From Pseudomonas tumuqii (GTDB lineage: Bacteria > Pseudomonadota > Gammaproteobacteria > Pseudomonadales > Pseudomonadaceae): DNA of 64,000 nucleotides. Of the stretch, positions 48,577-58,529 are shown piece after piece. Each line of letters begins with the position of its first letter. Within the stretch, counting starts at the first letter, position 1. The position numbers and the translations under genes were made by a program. The DNA lies in NCBI RefSeq assembly GCF_013184545.1, contig NZ_JAAOJA010000005.1, positions 248,001 to 312,000 of the forward strand. Reading direction: 5' to 3'. The notes below the pieces were generated by a model, which had not been told where the DNA came from, searched no databases, and saw only the letters and a program-made list of their open reading frames with translations.

Positions 48577-51500
48577 ATGCTCAACCTTTATCACGCTCCC
48601 GACTTGGAAACCCTCGGCGAACTGGCCACCACCCTGCTCGCCCAGCCCCTGCGCGAGCCCTTCGCCCCCGCCTTGGTGGTGGTGCCGAGCCAGGGCATGG
48701 GCCGTTGGCTGACCCTGGAACTGGCGCGCAAGCAGGGCATCGCCATGCAGCTCGAGGTGCAGTTGCCGGCCAAGTTCGTCTGGGACCTGTCGCGCCTGGT
48801 GCTGGGCCAGTTGCCGGAGCAATCGGCGTTCGCGCCGACCACCCTGGCCTGGCGCCTGTACGACTGGCTGTGCGAGCCGGCCAACCTGGCCGAAGCGCCG
48901 CGCCTGGCGCATTACCTGGAGGGCGGCGACGAGCGCCGTCGCCTGTCGCTGGCCAGCAAGATCGCCGACGTATTCGACCAATACCTGCTGTATCGCGACG
49001 ACTGGCTGGCCGCCTGGGAGCGCAACGAGCTGCAGGGCCTCGGCCCTGACGAAGCCTGGCAGGCGCTGCTCTGGCGCGAGCTGACCCGCGACGGCCACCC
49101 GCACCGCGCGCGCCTGCTCGAAGACCTGCTGCGCCGCCTGTACGACGCGTCGCCCATCGCCGAGCTGCCCGAGCGCCTGCTGGTGTTCGGCATCAGCAGC
49201 CTGCCGACCCACCACCTGCGCGTACTCGAAGGCCTGGCGCGGCACACCGAGGTGGTGATCTTCGCCCTCAACCCCTGCCGCGAGGCCTGGGGCGAGATTC
49301 GCGATATCCGCGAGCTGGCGCGGCAGCCAGAGTTGAGCCCGGATGACTGGTATCTGGATGTGGGCCACCCGTTATTGGCGAGCCTGGGCAAGCAGGGCCG
49401 CGATTTCTTCGACAGCCTGTTCTCACTGGCCTCGAGCGAAGGCAGCCAGGAAACCGGCCTGTATTCCGAAGACGCCGATCTGCACGACAGCAGCCTGCTG
49501 CAGGCGCTGCAGAACGACATCCTGCGCCTGCGCACCCGCCAGGCCGATGAGCGCCTGGTCTTGCGCGAGGACGATCGCTCGCTGGAGCTGCATATCGCCC
49601 ACTCGCCGCTGCGCGAAGTGGAAATCCTGCATGACCAGTTGCTCGCCCGCTTTGCCGCCGATCCCGAGTTGACCCCGGATCAGGTGGTGGTGCTGACCCC
49701 GGATATCGAGCGCTACGCACCCTATATCGAGGCGATCTTCGCCGCCAAGAGCGGCGCTAGCCGGACGGCCGCCCCACGGATGGCCGCCCCGCGCATTCCC
49801 TTCAGCCTGGCCGACCGCAGCCTGCGCGCGGAAATCCCCCTGATCGAGGCCTTCCTCAACCTGCTCGCCCTGCCCGACAGCCGCTTCGCCGCCGAGGAAA
49901 TCCTCGCCTGGCTGGAGCAGCCGGCGATCGCCCGCCGCGCCGGTATCGAAGCCGAGGACCTGACGCTGCTGCGCGACTGGTTGCGCGAGGCCGGCGTGCG
50001 CTGGGGCCGCGACGGCGAGCATCGTCGGCAGCTGGGCCTGCCGGCGGACAGCGCCTTTACCTGGCGCCAGGGCCTGGATCGCCTGCTCCTGGGCTTCGCC
50101 GCGCCACCGCAACTGGCCGGCTCGCACGCGCCCTTGCTCGGCGACAGCTGGCCATTGGATGCCCTGGAAGGTGGCCGCGCCCAGTTGCTCGGGTGCCTGG
50201 CCGCCTTCGTCGAGCGTCTCGCCGCCCTGGCGCAGAGCCTGCAGCGCCCGCGCAGCCTGGGCGAATGGAGTGAGACCCTGCTGGCGCTGATCGACAACCT
50301 GTTCGACGAGCGCGAGGCCGGCGACACCCTGTTGTTGCTCTCCCGTGCCTGCGCGGCGCTGCAGGATCAGGCCACGGCTGCCGGCATCGAGCGGCCGCTG
50401 GAGTTGGCGCTTGTCCGCCAGCACCTGACTTCTGCCCTGGAGCAGGGCGGCGGCGCCTCGGGCTTTCTCACCGGCGCGGTGACCTTCTGCACCATGGTGC
50501 CGATGCGCAGCCTGCCGTTCCGCCTGGTCTGCCTGCTCGGCCTGGATGACGGCGCCCTGCCAAGGTGCACCCCGGCCGCCGGCTTCGACCTGATCGGCCA
50601 GAAACCCCGGCGTGGCGACCGTGCCCGGCGCCTCGACGACCGTTACCTGCTGCTGGAAATCCTCCTCTCGGCGCGTGGCGGCCTGTACCTCAGCTACGTC
50701 GGCCGCGACCCGCGCAGCAACGCCGAACTGCCGCCCTCGGTGCTGGTCAGCGAACTGCTGGATGTCATCGATCTGACCGCTATCTGTGGGAGGGGCTTTA
50801 GCCGCGAAACAGACGCCGCCGATCCGTCATTGCCTCCCAAAGCCAGCGCCCACATCACCCACCAGCACCCGCTGCAACCCTTCGCCGCCGGCAATTTCGC
50901 CGACGGCGCGCAGGCCGGTTTCGCCGCGCCCTGGTTCCGCGCCGCCCAGCGCCTGAGCGAGGCGGTCGAAGCACCGCAGCCGTTCGCCAGCACCCTGGCC
51001 GCGCCGGATGCAGACGGGCCGGGCGGCGATCCGCTGTGCCTGGAACCCAGCCAGCTGATCCACTGCTTCAAACACCCGGCGCGCTACCTGCTGGAGCAGC
51101 GTCTCGGCCTACGCCTGGCGCAAAGCGAAGAGGCCCTGGCCGGCGACGAACCCTTCAGCGTCGAGTGGACCAGCCAGCACGGCCTGCGTCAGCTGGCGCT
51201 GCAGGCCATCGAACAGGGCTGGAGCGAGCGCGAGGAACGCAGCGTGGCCGCCGCCTCCGGCTGGTTGCCGGTGGGCGAGTTGGGCCAGGCGCACTGGGGG
51301 CAGATTCGCGGACCGATCCGCGCCTTCGCCCCGACCCTGTTCGACGAACGCCCGGAGGATGCGGCGCAACCGCTGCTGGTGGATATCCAGCTGGCCGGCG
51401 TGCGCATCCACGGCTGGCTCGATGGGGTCAGCGCCAGCGGCCTGTTCGACTATCGCCTGCGCGACCTCGGCGCCTGGGAACTGGCGCCGTTCTGGCTGCG

Positions 51501-51918
51501 CCACCTGCTGCTCAACTGCGCCGCCACCCCGGGCATCGCCCGCGACAGCCGCCTGCTGTCGCCGAAAAGCGAATGGCGCCTGGGGCCCTTGGCCAACCCG
51601 CTGCAACTGCTCGAACCCTGGCTCGCGGCCTACAAGAGCGCCCTGTGCGAACCGCTGCCGGTCCTGGCCAAGTGCAGTTATGGTTTCGCCAGAAAATGGC
51701 GCAAGCCCGGTAAAAAGGAGCCAATTGACGCCGCGCGCAGCGAAGCGCGGGTGATGTGGCAGGGCAACGACTATATGAGCGGCGAAGGCCAGGACCCCTG
51801 GAACGCCCTGGCCTTCCGCGACCGCGACCCGCTGGACGAGCGCTTCGAAGCCCTCGCCGAGCAACTCTATGGCCCGGCGCTGGATGCTCTGCACGGCAGC
51901 GACGAGGACGAGGCATGA
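48577..51918 (+). CDS. recC: Exodeoxyribonuclease V gamma subunit (RecC)
   Basis: 1113 residues from the ATG at 48577 (a GTG three codons upstream is also in frame). RecC recognises Chi in the RecBCD double-strand-break repair complex and has inactive helicase folds. Typical early motifs: VVVPSQGMGRWLTLELA and LPAKFVWDL; later LPFRLVCLLGLDDGALP and EPSQLIHCFKHPARYLLEQRLG. A short REP-like sequence lies in frame at codons 737-744. It overlaps recB by four bases (ATGA). Confidence 0.95.
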   Translation: MLNLYHAPDLETLGELATTLLAQPLREPFAPALVVVPSQGMGRWLTLELARKQGIAMQLEVQLPAKFVWDLSRLVLGQLPEQSAFAPTTLAWRLYDWLCEPANLAEAPRLAHYLEGGDERRRLSLASKIADVFDQYLLYRDDWLAAWERNELQGLGPDEAWQALLWRELTRDGHPHRARLLEDLLRRLYDASPIAELPERLLVFGISSLPTHHLRVLEGLARHTEVVIFALNPCREAWGEIRDIRELARQPELSPDDWYLDVGHPLLASLGKQGRDFFDSLFSLASSEGSQETGLYSEDADLHDSSLLQALQNDILRLRTRQADERLVLREDDRSLELHIAHSPLREVEILHDQLLARFAADPELTPDQVVVLTPDIERYAPYIEAIFAAKSGASRTAAPRMAAPRIPFSLADRSLRAEIPLIEAFLNLLALPDSRFAAEEILAWLEQPAIARRAGIEAEDLTLLRDWLREAGVRWGRDGEHRRQLGLPADSAFTWRQGLDRLLLGFAAPPQLAGSHAPLLGDSWPLDALEGGRAQLLGCLAAFVERLAALAQSLQRPRSLGEWSETLLALIDNLFDEREAGDTLLLLSRACAALQDQATAAGIERPLELALVRQHLTSALEQGGGASGFLTGAVTFCTMVPMRSLPFRLVCLLGLDDGALPRCTPAAGFDLIGQKPRRGDRARRLDDRYLLLEILLSARGGLYLSYVGRDPRSNAELPPSVLVSELLDVIDLTAICGRGFSRETDAADPSLPPKASAHITHQHPLQPFAAGNFADGAQAGFAAPWFRAAQRLSEAVEAPQPFASTLAAPDADGPGGDPLCLEPSQLIHCFKHPARYLLEQRLGLRLAQSEEALAGDEPFSVEWTSQHGLRQLALQAIEQGWSEREERSVAAASGWLPVGELGQAHWGQIRGPIRAFAPTLFDERPEDAAQPLLVDIQLAGVRIHGWLDGVSASGLFDYRLRDLGAWELAPFWLRHLLLNCAATPGIARDSRLLSPKSEWRLGPLANPLQLLEPWLAAYKSALCEPLPVLAKCSYGFARKWRKPGKKEPIDAARSEARVMWQGNDYMSGEGQDPWNALAFRDRDPLDERFEALAEQLYGPALDALHGSDEDEA
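50785..50807. repeat. REP-like sequence inside recC
   Basis: TGTGGGAGGGGCTTTAGCCGCGA, a core close to Pseudomonas REP sequences, translated as CGRGFSRE within recC. The reading frame stays open. Confidence 0.65.
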
Positions 51919-54900
51919 CCAGCGCACCTTTGGACCTGCTGCAGGACAGCTTCGCCGGCCGCTCGCTGATCGAAGCCAGCGCCGGCACCGGCAAGACCTG
52001 GACCCTTACCGCCCTGTACGCCCGGCTGTTGCTGGAGCAGCGGCTCAACGTCAGCCAGATTCTGGTGGTGACCTTTACCACCGCGGCCACCGCCGAATTG
52101 CGCGAGCGCATTCGGCTGCGTCTGGCCGAGTTGCTGGCGGTCTACGATAACGGCCCAGGCGCGGACGAGCTGCTCAATCGCCTGCACGCGCAGTACCCGG
52201 ATGCCGCCAGTCATCGGCGTCTGCTGCTGGCAGTGCATGGCTTCGACGAGGCGGCGATCTTCACCATCCACGGCTTCTGCCAGCGCGCGCTGCAGGATGC
52301 GGCCTTCGAGGCCGGCGGCGACTTCGACAACGAGCTGACCTTTGATGACCGCGAAATCCTCGACGCCCTGCTCGCCGACCTCTGGCGCCATGAGCTGGCC
52401 GCCGCCGAGCCGGAGTGGGCGGCCTTTCTGGTGCAGCAAAAAATTACCCCGCAGAGCCTGCGCCAGCGTCTGCGCAATCACCTGGGCAAACCCTACCTGC
52501 GCATCGAGCCGCAGCCCGGGGCCAGCAGCGAGATGAGCGCCCTGCGCAACGCCTGGCAACAGGCGCGGGATGCCTGGCAACGCGACAGTGCCGGCTGGCT
52601 GGACCAGCTCAAGGCCTTCGCCGGCTTCAAGAGCAATATGTGCAACCCGGCCAAGCTCGGCGCCTGGCAGGCCGAGCTGGACGGCTACTTCAGCGACGCC
52701 GCCGCGCTGTTCAGCAAGACCGAGGCGCACCAGCGGCTGTCGCGCGAAGGCCTGGCCAAGGCCAGCAAGAAAGGCGAGAGCGTGCCGGATAGCCCGCTGG
52801 CCGATGCCCTGCAAGGCCTGTGCGAGGCCCTGCAGGCCGCGCAACCCGAGGCCGAGCAGCGCTTGATCGACCTGCAGGTACGCCTGATCGGTCAGCTCAA
52901 TGAGCAGCTGCCGCAGCGCAAGGCCGCCCAGCGTCTGCTGGCTTTCGACGACTTGCTCAACAAGCTGCAACAGGCGCTCTATGGCGAGGGCGGCGACCAC
53001 CTGGCCGGCACCCTGCGCGAGCAGTATCCGGTGGCGCTGATCGACGAATTCCAGGACACCGACCCGGTGCAGTACCAGGTGTTTCGGCGCATCTACGAAA
53101 ACCAGGGCGACCTGTGTTTCGTTGGTGACCCCAAACAGGCCATCTACGCGTTTCGCGGTGCCGACCTGGCCACCTACCTCCAGGCCCGCGACGAAGCCGC
53201 GCGGCAGTACAGCCTGGCCACCAACCACCGTTCCACCCCTGAGCTGATCGCCGCGCTCAACCTGTTGTTCGACCGGCCCATGCCCTTCGCCGAAAAGGGC
53301 CTGACCTATCCGCAGGTCGGTGCCAGCCAGCGTGCGCGGGCGCAGCTGGTGCTGCCGGTTGTCGATGCCGAACAGGACGCACCTGTGGCGCTGGTCTGGC
53401 TGGCCGACGATTACCTCGGTAAAGGCGAGGCCGGCGCCCTGGTGGCCCGCGACACGGCCCGGCGCATCGCCGCGCTGCTGACGGCGAGCGGCCGTGGCGA
53501 GGCCTATTTCGAGGCGCAAGGCGAGCGCACGGCGCTGAAGGGCGGCGATATCGCCGTCCTGGTCGCCAGCCATCGCCAGGCCGGGGAAGTCGCCGCCGAG
53601 CTGGCGGCGCGCGGCGTGCCCAGCGTGCGCCGCGGCAAGGAAAACGTCTGGCACAGCGAAGAGGCCGGCGAGCTGGCCGCGGTGCTGGCCGCCTATGCCG
53701 AACCGGGCCGCGAAGGCGCACTGCGCTATGCCCTGGCCAGCCGCTTGCTCGGGCGCAGCGCCGCCGATCTGGCCGCCTGCCAGGACGATGCCCAGGCCTG
53801 GGATGCCGAGCGCGAAGCCGCCGAGCGCTACCATCAGCTCTGGCAGCAACAGGGCTTTATGCGCGCCTTTCGCGCCTGGCTGGACGAGCAGCAGGTGGCG
53901 CCACGTCTGCTCGCCCTGGTCGATGGCGAACGCCGCCTGACCAACCTGCTGCACCTGGCCGAACTGCTGCAGAGCGAGAGCCTGCAACGCCCCGGGCTGG
54001 AACAACTGCTGAGCTGGTTCAACGCCCAGCGCAGCGCCGAGGCCCACGGCGAAGAAGCCCTGCTGCGCCTGGAAAGCGATGCCGAGCGGGTGCAGATCGT
54101 CACCATCCACACCGCCAAGGGCCTGGAATACCCGCTGGTGTTCTGCCCCTACCTGTGGGACGGCGCGCTGCTGCGCCAGAGCGAAGACATCAGCTGCCAC
54201 GCCGACGATGGCACGCCGCTGCTCGACCTGGGTGGCGAGCAGTTCGATACACACCGTGAGCGCGCCCGCCACGAGCGCTTCGCCGAGCGCCTGCGCCTGA
54301 CCTACGTGGCCCTGACCCGGGCCCGCGACCGCCTCTGGCTGCACTGGGGGCCGGTGGACTGCAAACCGAAAAAGGACGGCAGCCTCAGCGAGGCCGGCCT
54401 GCACAGCAGCGCCCTGGCCTGGCTGCTGCACGGTCGCCAGCTGCCCGGCGCGGATGCCCTGGGCGAACTCGCCGGCCATCTGCAGACCCTCAGCCCTGCC
54501 GGCCTGCGCGGCGAGATCGAGCAGCTGGTGGGCGCAAGCCACGGCCATATGGCCGTGCAGGCGCTGCGCGAAAGCGAAGCCAGCGCCGCCGGTGAACGCC
54601 GCGCGCCGCCGCCCCGGCAGCTGCAGCAGATGAACCGCAGCCTGCACAGCGCCTGGCGCATCGGTAGCTTCTCAGGGCTGGCCTCCGGCCTGCACATGGA
54701 AGCGCCGGATCGCGACGGCCTGGTGCTGCCCGCTGCCAGCGAACCGGGCAGCGGCTTCTTCGCCTTCCCCCGCGGCGCCCGCGCCGGTACCTGTCTGCAC
54801 GCGATCCTGGAGGACTGGGCGCGCGGCAAGGCGCCGTTGGCCGAGCTGGTCGAACCGGCCCTGCACGGCCATGGCATCGACAGCGACTGGCGCGAGGTGG

Positions 54901-55460
54901 CGCTGAGCCAGTTGCAGCAGGTGCTCGACAGCGACCTCGACGGCAATGGCCTGACCCTGGCCAGCCTGCAGGCGGCGCGGCGCCTGCCGGAACTCGGCTT
55001 CACCTTCCCGGTGGCCAATCTCGACCTGCAGCGCCTGCGCGCCATCCTCAGCGACCCGGCCCATGGCCTGGCCGCGCCGATGCGCGAAGCCGCCGCACGT
55101 CTGGAGTTCGACAACCTGAAGGGTTTCCTCAAGGGCTTTATCGACCTGACCTTCGAGCATGACGGGCGCTGGTATATCGCCGACTACAAGTCCAACTGGC
55201 TCGGCCCGGACGCCAGCTACTACGGCGGTGAACGCCTGCTCCAGGCCCTGGCCGGCGAGCACTACTACCTGCAATATCTGATCTACCTGGTGGCGCTGCG
55301 GCGCTTCCTGCGTCAGCGCCTGGCCGATTTCGACAACAATCAGTTGGGCGGCGCCTACTACCTGTTCCTGCGCGGCATGCCAACGGCCGGGGTGTATTTC
55401 TCGCGGCCCAATGATCGGCTGCTGGATGCCCTGGATAACCTGTTCGAGGGAAACGAGTGA
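51915..55460 (+). CDS. recB: Exodeoxyribonuclease V beta subunit (RecB)
   Basis: 1181 residues. UvrD-type 3'-5' helicase with Walker A EASAGTGKTWTL, FDDLLNKL, Walker B VALIDEFQDTDPVQYQ, and helicase motifs FVGDPKQAIYAFRGAD and IHTAKGLEYPLVFCPYLW; C-terminal RecB nuclease with YIADYKSNWLG (metal Asp, catalytic Lys). Start overlaps the recC stop. Completes DNA unwinding, degradation and RecA loading with RecC and RecD. Confidence 0.96.
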   Translation: MTSAPLDLLQDSFAGRSLIEASAGTGKTWTLTALYARLLLEQRLNVSQILVVTFTTAATAELRERIRLRLAELLAVYDNGPGADELLNRLHAQYPDAASHRRLLLAVHGFDEAAIFTIHGFCQRALQDAAFEAGGDFDNELTFDDREILDALLADLWRHELAAAEPEWAAFLVQQKITPQSLRQRLRNHLGKPYLRIEPQPGASSEMSALRNAWQQARDAWQRDSAGWLDQLKAFAGFKSNMCNPAKLGAWQAELDGYFSDAAALFSKTEAHQRLSREGLAKASKKGESVPDSPLADALQGLCEALQAAQPEAEQRLIDLQVRLIGQLNEQLPQRKAAQRLLAFDDLLNKLQQALYGEGGDHLAGTLREQYPVALIDEFQDTDPVQYQVFRRIYENQGDLCFVGDPKQAIYAFRGADLATYLQARDEAARQYSLATNHRSTPELIAALNLLFDRPMPFAEKGLTYPQVGASQRARAQLVLPVVDAEQDAPVALVWLADDYLGKGEAGALVARDTARRIAALLTASGRGEAYFEAQGERTALKGGDIAVLVASHRQAGEVAAELAARGVPSVRRGKENVWHSEEAGELAAVLAAYAEPGREGALRYALASRLLGRSAADLAACQDDAQAWDAEREAAERYHQLWQQQGFMRAFRAWLDEQQVAPRLLALVDGERRLTNLLHLAELLQSESLQRPGLEQLLSWFNAQRSAEAHGEEALLRLESDAERVQIVTIHTAKGLEYPLVFCPYLWDGALLRQSEDISCHADDGTPLLDLGGEQFDTHRERARHERFAERLRLTYVALTRARDRLWLHWGPVDCKPKKDGSLSEAGLHSSALAWLLHGRQLPGADALGELAGHLQTLSPAGLRGEIEQLVGASHGHMAVQALRESEASAAGERRAPPPRQLQQMNRSLHSAWRIGSFSGLASGLHMEAPDRDGLVLPAASEPGSGFFAFPRGARAGTCLHAILEDWARGKAPLAELVEPALHGHGIDSDWREVALSQLQQVLDSDLDGNGLTLASLQAARRLPELGFTFPVANLDLQRLRAILSDPAHGLAAPMREAAARLEFDNLKGFLKGFIDLTFEHDGRWYIADYKSNWLGPDASYYGGERLLQALAGEHYYLQYLIYLVALRRFLRQRLADFDNNQLGGAYYLFLRGMPTAGVYFSRPNDRLLDALDNLFEGNE

Positions 55461-55472
55461 TGCGCGTTTTTT

Positions 55473-55542
55473 GTAGCCCGGATGCAATCCGGGAACGACC
55501 TTCGCGGCGCCTGACGAATTCGCCGGATTGCATCCGGGCTAC
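55473..55542. repeat. GTAGCCCGGATGCAATCCGGG-type inverted repeat
   Basis: Arms GTAGCCCGGATGCAATCCGG and CCGGATTGCATCCGGGCTAC are almost perfect complements. It is the first of two repeats side by side between recB and recD. Confidence 0.9.
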
Positions 55543-55553
55543 GGGCTCGCGGT

Positions 55554-55629
55554 CCGTAGGATGCGCCGTGCGCACCACCCCGTCGGTTGATGGTGCGCAC
55601 AGCCTAGGCGGCCCCGTGACACCCTACGG
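55554..55629. repeat. CCGTAGGATGCGCC...CCTACGG repeat with GTGCGCACCA hairpin
   Basis: Outer ends CCGTAGG and CCTACGG; inner perfect 10-base hairpin GTGCGCACCA (55568-55577)/TGGTGCGCAC (55591-55600). It ends 9 bases before the recD ATG, overlapping its GGGGGTGG ribosome site. A partial inverted copy is at 62955-62990. Confidence 0.88.
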
Positions 55630-55638
55630 GGGTGGTCG

Positions 55639-57483
55639 ATGAACCTTGCCGACCTGCCCCTCGGCCCGCTGGAGCGCGCCCTGGTCGACAGCCTGCGCCG
55701 GCTCGACCCGGCCGCCGAACCGCTGGTGCTGGCCTCGGCGGCGCTGCTCTGTGCGGCGCTGGATAACGGCGATGTCTGTCTGCCACTGGCGCGGCGTGCC
55801 GGACAGCGGCCCTGGCCGGAGCACGGCTTCTGCCTGCCGCTCCTGGCCGAGTGGCAGGCGCGGCTTGCCGCCTCGTCCCTGGTCGGCGGCGACGGCGACG
55901 GCGACTTCACCCCGTTAATTCTGGTCGGCGAGCGCCTCTATCTGGCGCGCTACCAGGCCTACGAACGCAACTTGGCTGAACAACTGCTCAGCCGCGCCGC
56001 CGATCTGCCGAGCGTCGATGAGGCGCAACTGAGCGAAAGCCTGACCCGCCTGTTCGCCTTCAACGCCCAGCAACCCGACTGGCAGCGCCTGGCCGCGGCG
56101 CAAGCGGTGCGGCGCAGGCTGGCGGTGATTTCCGGTGGCCCCGGCACCGGCAAGACCACCACCGTGGTACGCCTGCTCGCGGCGCTACTCGAGCAGCCCG
56201 GCGGCGCTCAGTTGGCCATCGGCCTGGCCGCACCCACCGGCAAGGCGGCGGCGCGCATGGCCGAGGCGATCCGCAATGCCAAGGCCAGCCTGCCGGTCAG
56301 CGCGGCGATCAAGGCCGCCCTGCCGGAACAGGCGCGCACCCTGCATCGCCTGCTCGGCAGCCGTGGCGACAGCCCGCAGGTGCGGCATAACGCGGCCAAC
56401 CCGCTGGCGCTGGACGTGCTGGTGGTCGACGAAGCCTCGATGGTCGATCTGGCGCTGATGGCCAAACTGGTCGACGCCCTGCCGGCCAACGCGCGGCTGA
56501 TCCTGCTCGGCGACAAGGACCAGCTCTGCGCGGTGGAAGCCGGTGCGGTCTTCGCCGAACTCTGCGAAGGCCGCGGCTTCGACGCCCGGGCCGCCGCCGA
56601 CCTGCAGCGCATCACCGGCCAGCAGGTGCCGGTCGCACAACCGGGTTCACGCCTGGGCGATGCCGTGGTGTTGCTGAGCCACAGCCACCGTTTCGCCGGC
56701 GACAGCGGCATCGGCGAGCTGGCCCGGCGAATCAACGGCGGCGACGTCAGCGGCACCCTGAACCTGCTGAAAGAACAGCGCAGCGACCTGGCCTGGAACG
56801 CCCAGCCGACCCCCGCCGATCTGCTCGAACGCCTGGATTGCGGTTATGCGCCCTTTCTCTCCGCGGCGAAAAGCGCCGATCCGCACGCGGCCTTTGCCGC
56901 CTTCAACGACTTCCGCGCCCTCTGCGCCCAGCGCGAAGGCGCCTGGGGCGTGGCCGGGATCAACGAAGCGCTGGAGGCGCGGGTGAAAAGGCGCGGCCAG
57001 GTCGCCAGCCGCGAACGCTGGTATGTCGGTCGACCGATCATGGTGCGGCAGAACGACTACGCCCTCGGCCTGTTCAACGGCGATATCGGCATCTGCCTGG
57101 ACAGCGAGTTCGGCCTGCGGGTGTTCTTCGAGGCCGAAGACGGCTACCGCCCCTTCGCCCCGGCGCGGCTGCCCAGCCACGACAGCGCCTTCGCCATGAC
57201 CGTGCACAAGAGCCAGGGCTCGGAATTCAGCGAGGTGCTGCTGGTCTTGCCCGAACAACCCAGCCCGCTGCTGAGCCGCAGCCTGTGCTACACCGGCATC
57301 ACCCGGGCCAGGCACAAAGTGGAAATCTGGGGCCTGCCGACGCGCCTGGGCGAAGCCGTGGCCACCCGCGCCGAGCGGGCGGCGGGGTTGGCCGAGCGTC
57401 TGGCTGTCGACCCGGTCACGCAGTCAAGATCCGCAGCGCCACCCGCGAGCGGCGCCGGTCACGCTCAACTGCCGCTGTTCTAG
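55639..57483 (+). CDS. recD: Exodeoxyribonuclease V alpha subunit (RecD)
   Basis: 614 residues. The fast 5'-3' helicase of RecBCD, SF1B family. Walker A is GGPGTGKTTTVV, Walker B VVDEASMVDLALM, with GDKDQLCAVEAG and the C-terminal motif VHKSQGSEFSEVLL. The ATG at 55639 is the natural start. It is separated from recB by 178 bases filled with two inverted repeats, unlike the tight recC-recB overlap. Confidence 0.95.
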   Translation: MNLADLPLGPLERALVDSLRRLDPAAEPLVLASAALLCAALDNGDVCLPLARRAGQRPWPEHGFCLPLLAEWQARLAASSLVGGDGDGDFTPLILVGERLYLARYQAYERNLAEQLLSRAADLPSVDEAQLSESLTRLFAFNAQQPDWQRLAAAQAVRRRLAVISGGPGTGKTTTVVRLLAALLEQPGGAQLAIGLAAPTGKAAARMAEAIRNAKASLPVSAAIKAALPEQARTLHRLLGSRGDSPQVRHNAANPLALDVLVVDEASMVDLALMAKLVDALPANARLILLGDKDQLCAVEAGAVFAELCEGRGFDARAAADLQRITGQQVPVAQPGSRLGDAVVLLSHSHRFAGDSGIGELARRINGGDVSGTLNLLKEQRSDLAWNAQPTPADLLERLDCGYAPFLSAAKSADPHAAFAAFNDFRALCAQREGAWGVAGINEALEARVKRRGQVASRERWYVGRPIMVRQNDYALGLFNGDIGICLDSEFGLRVFFEAEDGYRPFAPARLPSHDSAFAMTVHKSQGSEFSEVLLVLPEQPSPLLSRSLCYTGITRARHKVEIWGLPTRLGEAVATRAERAAGLAERLAVDPVTQSRSAAPPASGAGHAQLPLF

Positions 57484-57532
57484 CCGCTGCTCTAGCCAAG
57501 ATCATTGCGCGCGGCAGTGGTGAATGGCTTTT

Positions 57533-57619
57533 GTAGGATGTGGCGGGCCGCGTAGGCTTGAGCGCAGCGATACCCATCAAACCCCAGCATGGGTATCGCT
57601 GCGCTCAACGCCATCCTAC
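57533..57619. repeat. GTAGGATG...CATCCTAC inverted repeat
   Basis: Arms GTAGGATG and CATCCTAC; inner TTGAGCGCAGCGATACCCAT pairs with ATGGGTATCGCTGCGCTCAA. It lies after recD and may act as its terminator. Confidence 0.9.
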
Positions 57620-57764
57620 CCGGTGCCCATCGCCGGCAGTCGTGGCCCGAATCCGGCCAATTGCCGAGAAGGTTGCAACAATCGACGCGCTCGCCAAGAA
57701 TGCGCCAAGCCTGACCGGCGGCGCCGGTCACCGATGGATTGTCCGCTTAGCGCAAGGAGACACC

Positions 57765-58520
57765 ATGCTTACCCGTCTGAGCAATATCTTCAAAGGCATC
57801 CTCTCCCTGTTCATCAAGGACCTGGAGCGGCAGAACCCGGAGGCCCTGCTGGAGCTGGAGCAGGAGAATCTGCGCAAGCAGATCGCCAACTTCAACCAGG
57901 GCCTGGCTGCCCATGCCGGCCTGGCCGAGCGGCTGATGAGCCAGGTGCGCAAGCAGGAAGCCGAGGAGCGTGAGCTGCATGCGCGCACCACCGCGCACCT
58001 GCGTGCCGGCAACAAGTCGGCCGCTGCGCAGAACGCCCTGCGCCTGCAGAACCTCGGCCGCGAGCTGGAAGAGAATCGCCGCCAGCTGGCCCAGGCCGAG
58101 GAGACCTACCAGAACCTGACCAAGGCCCGCGAGGTGGCGGTGAATGCCGCGCGCAGCAAGATCGAGGCGCTCAAGGGCGCGATCAACGATATGCGCATGA
58201 AGACCGCGATGGCCGAGATGAACGAGATGGCCGCCGGCATGGTCAGCACCATCGGCGGCTCCGGCGACACCCTCAACCGCCTGCACGAGATGGTCGAGGA
58301 AGAACGCACCAAGGCCGCCGGCCGTGCGCGCATGGCCCGCGACTCGATGGACATGAGCGAAGTGAACCTCAAGGAAGCCGAGATGGACGCCCTGGCCGAC
58401 CAGGCCCTGGCCGATTTCGCCGCCAAGGAAGGCATCAGCCTGCCGGGCCAGGAAGCCACCCCTGAGGCGCCGGCCAATCGCAGTATGGGCGGCAGCGCTC
58501 CGCAATCCGAAAACCAGTAA
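57765..58520 (+). CDS. PspA/IM30 family protein
   Basis: 251 residues, almost entirely alpha-helical coiled coil (about residues 20-215) with an N-terminal amphipathic helix (LTRLSNIFKGILSLFIKDL) that would insert into membranes. This is the PspA/Vipp1 branch of the ESCRT-III superfamily, which polymerises on damaged inner membrane. The C-terminal tail is Pro/Gly/Ser-rich. CAAGGAG precedes the ATG at 57765. No pspB, pspC or pspF is nearby; instead it is followed at nine bases by an AAA+ ATPase, which suggests a different partner set. It heads the four-gene cluster to 62941. Confidence 0.92.
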   Translation: MLTRLSNIFKGILSLFIKDLERQNPEALLELEQENLRKQIANFNQGLAAHAGLAERLMSQVRKQEAEERELHARTTAHLRAGNKSAAAQNALRLQNLGRELEENRRQLAQAEETYQNLTKAREVAVNAARSKIEALKGAINDMRMKTAMAEMNEMAAGMVSTIGGSGDTLNRLHEMVEEERTKAAGRARMARDSMDMSEVNLKEAEMDALADQALADFAAKEGISLPGQEATPEAPANRSMGGSAPQSENQ

Positions 58521-58529
58521 GGCGCGCCC

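Noticed and set aside
51867..54647. A 926-codon open frame opposite recB.
   Set aside because: Same effect of high GC; RecB motifs are on the plus strand and the minus frame is low-complexity Gln/Gly/Leu.
57533..57619. CRISPR-like or tandem repeat region after recD.
   Set aside because: It is one inverted repeat, not direct repeats with spacers.
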